Source of the DNA: Candidatus Iainarchaeum sp.
Lineage (GTDB): Archaea > Micrarchaeota > Micrarchaeia > Anstonellales > Bilamarchaeaceae
NCBI GenBank assembly: GCA_028711485.1
Contig: JAQTSF010000051.1
Span: forward strand, 1-5,500
Reading direction: 5' to 3'
DNA: 5,500 nucleotides
The notes beneath the pieces were generated by a model. The model was not told the DNA's origin and made no database searches. It saw only the letters and a list, made by a program, of their open reading frames with translations. A program made the translations under genes and the position numbers. Shown here in pieces: positions 1-5,500 of this stretch; within the stretch, counting starts at the first letter, position 1, and each line of letters begins with the position of its first letter.

Positions 1-2
1 GT

Positions 3-758
3 TCAATGCTTGTAAATGCAACTGCTCCGCCTTCTAAAGTGCTTGCTTCTATGCATGCTCTTAATACAGAGCGTTCACAAATTTATTCTTGGAACCCTCA
101 AACTGTGCAAGAACAAGGCATTGTTATTCCTAGAATCTATGGACTAAATAAAGTATACGGAAATATCATTACAGCTTTTATTGATGCTGTAGATACTCAT
201 TTTTTTGCAAGTGTTCTTATTTGTTTAGGATACGGCCCTCTTAATAAAATTTATGATTATAAAATTAACAATCAGCTTCTTCAAAGTGCAGAGCTTTCTT
301 CAAGAAGTGTTGAGTTAGTTGTTCGGAAAGGGTTTTTAAATCAAGATGTTGTGCCAAGATTTAATGATACAAAAATTGAGTTTGTTCAGGCAAACGGTCT
401 TCTTCAATATGGAAGCTATTTTCAATTTACTACAGAAAGTGATGATTTTGATGGGCTTGAAATAGAAATAAGTGCATTAAGAGGTTTATATTATGTTAAT
501 GATCAAGGAGCTTTCGAGTCTTATAGTGTTCCTATAACTGTTGAAATAAGAAAACAAGGAGATGCTAATTGGACGCATATTGCCACTGAGTTTGAAGATG
601 TTGATGTTACCTTTACTGAAAATTCAAGATGGAGTAGAGGATATTGGAGAGGTAAAGGAAGTTGGGATGATGATTCTTCAGATTCAAATGATTCTGCCGC
701 AGATGGTTCTGATTTTGTAGATGGTTCGACAGAAGGTGGTGGAGGGAGAGTAGGATAA
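3..758 (+). CDS. Tail tip protein J-like, N-terminal part (5' end probably cut by window edge)
   Basis: This is the N-terminal portion of a lambda J-like tail tip / host-specificity protein, a structural component at the distal end of the phage tail. Numbering from the ATG at position 6, residues 25-60 carry the typical entry motif (YSWNPQ, then EQGIVIPRIYG, then YGNIIT). Residues 68-92 follow the lambda J pattern ISEGPIEG...LNSTPV (here ICLGYGPLNKIYDYKINN). Residues 102-125 and 137-190 match the next J strands, including VPITVEIRKQGDANW (175-189). The C-terminus is low-complexity: Trp/Arg-rich 208-220, Asp/Ser-rich 221-240, then GGGGRVG. The frame is open to the left edge (TCA at 3-5) and no ribosome binding site can be seen for the ATG at 6. 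J relatives usually have more sequence upstream, so the true start is probably outside the window. It ends at TAA 756-758, directly before the next gene in the same frame. The family comparison is from memory, not an alignment. Confidence 0.85.
   Translation, partial: SMLVNATAPPSKVLASMHALNTERSQIYSWNPQTVQEQGIVIPRIYGLNKVYGNIITAFIDAVDTHFFASVLICLGYGPLNKIYDYKINNQLLQSAELSSRSVELVVRKGFLNQDVVPRFNDTKIEFVQANGLLQYGSYFQFTTESDDFDGLEIEISALRGLYYVNDQGAFESYSVPITVEIRKQGDANWTHIATEFEDVDVTFTENSRWSRGYWRGKGSWDDDSSDSNDSAADGSDFVDGSTEGGGGRVG
741..750 (+). promoter_or_regulatory. Ribosome binding site for the second J-like gene, embedded in upstream coding sequence
   Basis: A purine-rich GGAGGGAGAG lies just before the ATG at 759. 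The core GGAG at 745-748 leaves a 10-nt spacer, and GGAGG at 741-745 leaves 13 nt. It overlaps the codons for the Gly-rich end of the upstream protein. This supports independent initiation or reinitiation at 759, where stop and start codons abut (TAAATG). Because Gly codons are G-rich in any case, the match could partly be a by-product of the protein sequence. Confidence 0.6.
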
Positions 759-3700
759 ATGCCTCGGAGATGGATTGAATTAGAACAAGGTTCTACAAAT
801 TATGCTGATCATCTTGAGGGAGATGTTGTTAATAAAGAAGAATGGGATATTCATCTTGATCCTTCTGATTGGGTATCAAAAACATCTATTTGGAGGTGGA
901 TTCCTCTCGGGACTAAATATACTACTCAAGAAATTTATCAATATTCTCTTACAGGGAGTAGTAGCCAATTATTGACTAGAACTTTTCTTCTTCCAAATTT
1001 ACCAAGAGGAAAGTATGATATAAGAATCACAAGGCTTGCTGCAAATACAAATAATACAAGATATGGTGACCAAGTACAGTGTAGTAAGATAACAGAGGTT
1101 TACTATGATGATTTTAGATATCCAAGAATGGCCCTTGTTGGAATTAAATCTCTTGCTACTGAAGAGATTTCTGGCAGTCTTCAGTTTTCATGTCTTGTTG
1201 AAGGTCTATTAATTAGAGTTTACAATTCTGTTACAGAAACTTGGTCGGTTATTTATTCTAACAATCCTGCATGGGTGTGTTATGATATTCTTACTCAACC
1301 TGTTTTTAATGATGATCTTACTGTCAATCGATATGATGGATATAATCCTTCTTATATTGACTATCTTAAGTTTTCTGAGTGGGCTGATTGGTGTGATACA
1401 CTTGTAGCAGGAGAAGAGAAACGAATAACTTTTAATGGAGTTTTCGATTCTCAGTTTGATACTTGGACTGCTGCTTGGAAAGTTGCTGAAACAGGCAGAG
1501 CAGCATTAGTTTGGAACGGAACAACTATTACTGTTGTTGTTGACAAAGAAACAACAGAAAGTCAACTTTTTACTATTGGAAACATAGGTATTGATTCTTT
1601 CAAAGAATCTTTTTTAAGTGATGATGAACGTGCAGGAGAGATTGAAGTCGATTTTATCAATAGTGAAAGAGACTACGAAAGGGATAAATATACTCTTGTA
1701 AGCTCTGAAATTAATAAGCCTAATAATAAATCTACTCTTCAATTGATGGGAATTACAAAGACTTCAGAAGCTTGGAGAGCTGCTAAGTTTAAACTCCTTT
1801 GTAATCAGTATCTGACAAGAACTATTGAATTCAATGTTGATATTGATGCTATAGCTTGTACAGTAGGGGATGTTGTTAGAGTAGGACATTCTATTCCTCA
1901 GTGGGGTTTTGGAGGTAGGGTTGTTTCTGCTACTTCTACAACTGTTACTTTAGATCAAGAAGTCACTCTTGAAGCTGCAAAGAACTATGAAATTTGTATT
2001 CGATTAGCTGATGATACAATTGTCGAAAAATCTATTGCTTTGCCTGCTGGTTCTTACTCTACTCTTACAATCGGCGGAAGTTTTTCAACTATTCCTGCTC
2101 AGTATGATATCTTTACGTTTGGGGAAGTCAATATTTCTTACAAGCCTTTTAGAATTGTAAAAATGACAAAATCAGGGGATCAACAGGTTTCTATAATTGC
2201 TGTTGAGTATGATGCAAATATTTATACAGGAGATACAAATTCACCAACAGTTCCTACTATAAATTATTCTGCCCTTGATCCTTATGTTCATGTAACAGAG
2301 ATAAATCTAAGAACTGAAGCATCGACAGACAGTTCTGATGCTTTAAGGGTTAAAATTCTTATTAATTGGAGAACAGGAACAAATACGATTTATGGAGGAG
2401 CTGCTATTTATTTGAGGGAGAAGCTTACTGACGGTACATTTGGTAGATGGACTACTCAAAAGTTTGTCAGGAATACACTCTTTGCTACAATTGAAAATGT
2501 GGCAATTGGAAAGACTTATGAAATTGGCATCAACTGTTGGAATTTTGTAAACACTCCTTCTCCTTCTTCTGAGCTGAAAACGAAACAGATTACAGTATTA
2601 GATGAACCAAGATTTTATTCTGAATATCTTAAAAGAAGAGTTTCGGGAATATCAATCAAAGATCATCCTAATGAAGATGAATTTGACGGACAGAATTGCA
2701 CAATAACTTGGAATGCTATCTCTTCTGTTGATAATAGTATAGGAGCTGGTAATGAAGAATTAGGAGCAGGATATAGAGGGCCTAATAAATGGTTTAAAGA
2801 TTATGAAGTTTCTGTTTATTCAACAGGAGGAATACTTCTTAGTCAGCATTACACAACTGATATATTTTTTACCTACACTCTAACACAAAACTCTCTTGAC
2901 AATGACGGAGTTCCTGTTTCTTCTTTTGCTTTTGAGGTTAAGGCAAGAACAAGGTTGTTGACTGTCTCTGAATCAGCAACACGATTAACAGTAACAAATA
3001 CTGCTCCTGCTGCGGTAGGAATAATTACTTCTGAGTCTTATGAAGACGGGGTTACTTTTTCTTGGCCTAATAATACAGAAAATGATTTAAGAGGGTATCT
3101 TGTTAGAACTGCTTTTGCTTCTGGTTCTTGGACATCTTATTATGCTTGGAGTGATTGGTTTGAAACTCCCAAGAATATTTATTTTAGGGATTTGACAACA
3201 ACTGAAAAAGAGCTTCAAGGATGGGGCAATGCAAACATACAGATAGAAATTAAAAGTATTGATGTATTTGGAAATTCTTCGGTGCTTGTTGCTACAAAAG
3301 TTGAACAGTGCAGAAATCAAAAGATTGATATTACTGTAGGACCTACTTCTGTTCTTGGTACATTTACTGATTTAATTTCTGCTATTGATAGTTTGCCTTC
3401 AGGAGGAGGTAAGATTTATATTAAGAATGGAACTTATGATTGTGCTTTAATTATACTTCCTAACAAACATCTTGATATTGAAGGACAGACTAAAAGCGGA
3501 GTTATTATAAGAAATACAGCAGGACTTGATTTGTTTAAGCTGCTTGATGTTTCTACTGGATTTACTTTTAAAAATTTTACAATTCAAAGTGTTAATACTT
3601 CTTCTTTTTCTAAAATGTTTGATATTCAAGGAACAGTTGTTGCTAACAATATTGCCGATGTTGAATTTGAAAATATTGTTTTTAATCTCAAAGATGAGAA

Positions 3701-4526
3701 TTTACTAACAACAGGTGATATCGGAGTTTATTGTTATAAAACACAAAATAATAGTTATTCAATAAAAAGCTGTGAATTTAATGAAGGTAGATACGGGTTT
3801 TTAGGAGAAACAATTTACCCTTATAAGTTGTTATTTTCCACGAATCTTTGTATCAAACAAAAGAATGCTTCAGTTTATGGAAATGCCCTTGAGCTTGAAA
3901 TTTTTAATAATATTATCAAAGATATAATGTATAAAGGTTTTGATTTTATACCTTCCACAATACCTGTAATTCTTTCTGCTAAAATTGCAGGTAATTCTTT
4001 AACGGGATTTTCAGGTTCTTTGTTAAGCACTTGGGCAGCTATTAGTGTTCAATCAGCAAAAGGGGAAATTTCAAGAAATTCAATAACTCTTGATACAAAT
4101 GATGTATCTAATGGAGTATTTGGTATTTATCTTATGCCTTCTTCTACTGGTGAATACACGGTTGCAAACAATCCTATTGATTTGAAAACTGCTTTAATAG
4201 TAGGAAGTGTTTCTGGTATTTACCACGGAGGGAATAATTCAGTTCTTACTTCAAATCCGATTAAGATAAATGCTGCTTCAGCAACTTATAGAAATGGTAT
4301 TTCAGTTAATTACATTTCACTTCTTGGAGGAGGAGGACAGAATAATACAATAAACGACAATCCAATTAATATGGTTAATAGTGGAGCTGCTGATATAGGA
4401 ATTGTACTTAATTCAAGCACAAATAATAATAGTGGATTTAATGCTATTCAGAATGCAGGTGTTAAAGTCAGAAATCTCGGAGGAACAGGGAATAAAATTA
4501 ATAAACTAAGTGGTGGGTCATGGTAG
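759..4526 (+). CDS. Tail tip / host-specificity protein J-like, C-terminal part with FN3-like domains and beta-helix spike
   Basis: This is a 1255-residue tail tip protein that continues the J homology of the gene before it. Residues 73-118 match the lambda J segment around NLPPRPFNIRMRR (here NLPRGKYDIRITR, 80-92). Then come YPRMALVGI (121-129), SNNPAW (167-172; lambda YSNNMAW), FNGVFD and the Trp-containing helix after it (225-250), LFTIGNI (270-276), VGDVVRVGH (369-377), GGRVVSA and the TLDQEVTL strand near 385-402. About residues 508-614, 640-750 and 751-850 look like fibronectin-III-type beta-sandwiches. From residue 855 a pectate-lyase-like right-handed beta-helix begins (TFTDLISAIDSLPSGGGKIY at 868-887, then IKNGTY) and runs to the C-terminus. 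The helix probably contacts or cleaves surface polysaccharide, but I cannot identify catalytic residues. The start at 759 abuts the upstream stop and is preceded by a GGAG site. The stop is TAG at 4524-4526, overlapping the next gene by 7 nt. J assignment is firm; beta-helix assignment is good; exact FN3 borders are approximate. Confidence 0.9.
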   Translation: MPRRWIELEQGSTNYADHLEGDVVNKEEWDIHLDPSDWVSKTSIWRWIPLGTKYTTQEIYQYSLTGSSSQLLTRTFLLPNLPRGKYDIRITRLAANTNNTRYGDQVQCSKITEVYYDDFRYPRMALVGIKSLATEEISGSLQFSCLVEGLLIRVYNSVTETWSVIYSNNPAWVCYDILTQPVFNDDLTVNRYDGYNPSYIDYLKFSEWADWCDTLVAGEEKRITFNGVFDSQFDTWTAAWKVAETGRAALVWNGTTITVVVDKETTESQLFTIGNIGIDSFKESFLSDDERAGEIEVDFINSERDYERDKYTLVSSEINKPNNKSTLQLMGITKTSEAWRAAKFKLLCNQYLTRTIEFNVDIDAIACTVGDVVRVGHSIPQWGFGGRVVSATSTTVTLDQEVTLEAAKNYEICIRLADDTIVEKSIALPAGSYSTLTIGGSFSTIPAQYDIFTFGEVNISYKPFRIVKMTKSGDQQVSIIAVEYDANIYTGDTNSPTVPTINYSALDPYVHVTEINLRTEASTDSSDALRVKILINWRTGTNTIYGGAAIYLREKLTDGTFGRWTTQKFVRNTLFATIENVAIGKTYEIGINCWNFVNTPSPSSELKTKQITVLDEPRFYSEYLKRRVSGISIKDHPNEDEFDGQNCTITWNAISSVDNSIGAGNEELGAGYRGPNKWFKDYEVSVYSTGGILLSQHYTTDIFFTYTLTQNSLDNDGVPVSSFAFEVKARTRLLTVSESATRLTVTNTAPAAVGIITSESYEDGVTFSWPNNTENDLRGYLVRTAFASGSWTSYYAWSDWFETPKNIYFRDLTTTEKELQGWGNANIQIEIKSIDVFGNSSVLVATKVEQCRNQKIDITVGPTSVLGTFTDLISAIDSLPSGGGKIYIKNGTYDCALIILPNKHLDIEGQTKSGVIIRNTAGLDLFKLLDVSTGFTFKNFTIQSVNTSSFSKMFDIQGTVVANNIADVEFENIVFNLKDENLLTTGDIGVYCYKTQNNSYSIKSCEFNEGRYGFLGETIYPYKLLFSTNLCIKQKNASVYGNALELEIFNNIIKDIMYKGFDFIPSTIPVILSAKIAGNSLTGFSGSLLSTWAAISVQSAKGEISRNSITLDTNDVSNGVFGIYLMPSSTGEYTVANNPIDLKTALIVGSVSGIYHGGNNSVLTSNPIKINAASATYRNGISVNYISLLGGGGQNNTINDNPINMVNSGAADIGIVLNSSTNNNSGFNAIQNAGVKVRNLGGTGNKINKLSGGSW
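4167..4370 (+). repeat. Degenerate NPI beta-helix coil repeats (protein level)
   Basis: Three related segments occur near the end of the beta-helix: NNPIDL (from residue 1137), SNPIKI (from 1165) and DNPINM (from 1200). The NPI cores are spaced 28 and 35 residues apart. Each is preceded by an Asn/Thr/Ser-rich turn and followed by a hydrophobic strand, as expected for successive coils of a solenoid. At DNA level the copies differ (cctatt, ccgatt, ccaatt), so these are old coil repeats and not a recent tandem duplication. Confidence 0.5.
4512..4517 (+). promoter_or_regulatory. Weak ribosome binding site for the downstream fibre gene
   Basis: GGTGGG lies only two bases before the ATG at 4520, within the last codons of the J-like gene. 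The match and spacing are both poor. The overlapping arrangement ATGGTAG (start 4520-4522, stop 4524-4526) suggests the fibre gene is translated mainly by coupling to the J-like gene. Confidence 0.4.
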
Positions 4527-5500
4527 ATCGAAATAGAGATATAATTGAAATATATAATGGTGCTGAAGCAAGTTTTCCTCTTCTTGAAGTAGCAGAGCCC
4601 GGATTTTCTTCAGACAACGGAAGATTGTTTATAGGAAAGACGGGAGAAAATAGATTAATAGGAGGATTTTTAAATTCTGATCTATCAGGAGAGAATATTC
4701 GTTTAAAGCATTCTTTTCAAAATCTTATTGCTAATTCTGGAGTTGAATCTTGGACTGTCGGTACAAAAGTAGTTCCTGATGGAGGTTGGCAGACTTATCT
4801 TGCAAATGTTGAACAATCAATAATAGCAGTATCAGGTACTTACTCTGCAAAGATTACTTTTCCTAGTAGTTCTATAAATGGATATTTTGCTACTTCAATA
4901 GGAGTGTTTAAAAAACAAGGAGAATATACCTTTACTTTTTATTATCAATGTTTATCAGGCAACGGTGTTGTTTATGGAGTGATACAAGAGAATGAAGATG
5001 ATTATACAATTTTGGATTCTTTTATATTAGATAATACCGTTGATGATACTTGGAAACTTGCTATAATTACTGCAATTATTCCTGAAAGTCATTGGGGAAA
5101 AGCATCAAAATTTGGCATTATTGCTACGGATAATAATGCGTCTCAGTGGCTTTTTGATGAATTTTTAGCTCAAGAGGGATATCGGTTAGCTACTACTTGG
5201 CATCCTGCTCCTATTTGGGATAGTGGATCAGGAGAATCTGTTATGCAACCTCTTACTTTTTGCTATGCTAACCAAGACCCTTACAGAATTATTTCAGGAG
5301 AGAGGACATTAGATAATACAGACTTCTTTGTAGAATGCTCCTCTGCAAGTCCTTTTGCTGTTACTTTGCCTACAGCAATAGGAATCATAGGCAGACCTTA
5401 TGAAGTTAAAAATGTAGGCAGCGGTGAAATTACTGTTCAGACTTCTTCAGCACAGATGATAGACGGCACTCCTACAAAAACACTTGCTCAATTTGATCAT
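4520..5500 (+). CDS. Tail fibre / receptor-binding appendage protein (3' end beyond window)
   Basis: The reading frame stays open from ATG 4520 to the window edge (327 codons), so the gene is cut on the right. An in-frame TAA at 4502-4504 makes 4520 the only sensible start. Residues 25-39 (AEPGFSSDNGRLFIG) resemble the N-terminal element of many tail fibres and of the Bordetella phage major tropism determinant, where the usual form is PGE...DTGRLYIG. Residues 68-222 look like a carbohydrate-binding beta-sandwich (CBM4/9-like): NLIANSGVESW at the start, PDGGW at 86-90, and a closing strand with a DEFLAQEG motif at 213-220. Residues 262-316 match a module common near the end of tail fibres: VTLPTA (281-286), then GRPYEVKNVGSGEITVQ (291-307), then IDG (314-316). 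The likely role is reversible binding to host-surface glycans. It is translationally coupled to the J-like gene by a 7-nt overlap. Domain calls are from motif recognition only. Confidence 0.8.
   Translation, partial: MVDRNRDIIEIYNGAEASFPLLEVAEPGFSSDNGRLFIGKTGENRLIGGFLNSDLSGENIRLKHSFQNLIANSGVESWTVGTKVVPDGGWQTYLANVEQSIIAVSGTYSAKITFPSSSINGYFATSIGVFKKQGEYTFTFYYQCLSGNGVVYGVIQENEDDYTILDSFILDNTVDDTWKLAIITAIIPESHWGKASKFGIIATDNNASQWLFDEFLAQEGYRLATTWHPAPIWDSGSGESVMQPLTFCYANQDPYRIISGERTLDNTDFFVECSSASPFAVTLPTAIGIIGRPYEVKNVGSGEITVQTSSAQMIDGTPTKTLAQFDH

Larger units (their letters stand above)
3321..4523 (+). other. C-terminal right-handed beta-helix (pectate-lyase fold) domain of the J-like protein
   Basis: Codons 855-1255 of the second J-like gene encode a domain unlike the J core. 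It opens with the classical N-cap of phage tailspike and pectate-lyase-like proteins: a helix TFTDLISAIDSL, then GGGKIYIKNGTY (882-893), then strands with LDIEGQTKSGVIIRN. Short beta-strand and Asn-turn periods follow (FENIVF, IKSCEFNEG, IFNNIIKDI, ISRNSITLD and similar). Such domains in tailspikes bind or hydrolyse capsule, O-antigen or exopolysaccharide. The fold is inferred from motifs and periodicity; enzymatic activity is not shown. Confidence 0.75.

Noticed and set aside
756..758. Genome-wide reassignment of TAA as a sense codon
   Set aside because: TAA is absent from the interior of about 1800 other codons in the three frames despite the AT-rich composition. If TAA were a normal sense codon it should occur repeatedly. 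Site-specific readthrough is not excluded.
3087..3320. Minus-strand open frame of 77 codons within the J-like gene
   Set aside because: It lies wholly antisense to strongly supported coding sequence, has no ribosome binding site that stands out, and its product looks like a reverse-complement shadow with no recognisable motif.
3447..3708. Short open frames of 60 codons on either strand (3447-3629 minus, 3526-3708 plus)
   Set aside because: Both are inside the beta-helix coding region. The plus-strand one is a Leu/Ile-rich out-of-frame translation that could be mistaken for a membrane peptide, but this follows from the T-rich codons of the real gene.
4321..4340. Purine-rich GGAGGAGGAGGA as an internal ribosome binding site
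   Set aside because: It encodes a Gly run in the beta-helix. The nearest downstream ATG (4371) is in frame with the gene, about 35 nt away, and would give only a fragment of the beta-helix.
4520..5500. Diversity-generating retroelement target, suggested by the tropism-determinant-like N-terminus
   Set aside because: The visible part shows no variable-repeat C-terminus or template repeat, and no reverse transcriptase is in the window. The N-terminal motif is common in ordinary fibres.

Overview
The window is a compact, single-strand block of phage (or prophage) tail genes. It holds three plus-strand genes packed end to end with no intergenic space. The first two together resemble the tail-tip / host-specificity protein J of lambda-like siphophages (TipJ / GpJ family). 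The third is the 5' part of a receptor-binding tail fibre or tail appendage gene that runs off the right edge. No integrase, RNA gene, CRISPR array, insertion sequence, promoter or terminator was seen.

Layout. Positions 3-758 encode the N-terminal part of a J-like protein, probably cut by the left window edge, which ends in an acidic, Ser/Gly-rich tail. A TAA stop (756-758) is followed directly by ATG (759-761) in the same reading frame. From there a 1255-residue protein continues the J homology: the lambda-J-like core, then fibronectin-III-like domains, then a C-terminal right-handed beta-helix of about 400 residues. Its last codons overlap by 7 nt the start of the third gene (4520 to the right edge), which has a fibre-type N-terminal motif, a probable carbohydrate-binding beta-sandwich and a recurrent tail-fibre beta module.

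How they work together. In lambda, J sits at the distal end of the tail, closes the tail tube and recognises the receptor. Here the J-like proteins would form the tip hub, the beta-helix would be a built-in spike that binds or degrades surface polysaccharide, and the third protein would be an accessory fibre attached nearby. Gene order (J followed by fibre) fits lambdoid tail modules.

Organism. J-type tips suggest a long non-contractile-tailed phage, most likely of a Gram-negative host. The DNA is AT-rich (about one third G+C by eye), with heavy use of AGA, GGA, CTT, TCT and GAT codons. No host can be named from this alone.

The most notable point is that the J-like protein is divided by one in-frame stop. 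The break falls inside an unusually long insertion in a domain that is continuous in lambda J. This may be a natural two-chain tail tip, a programmed readthrough site, or a mutation or sequencing error.
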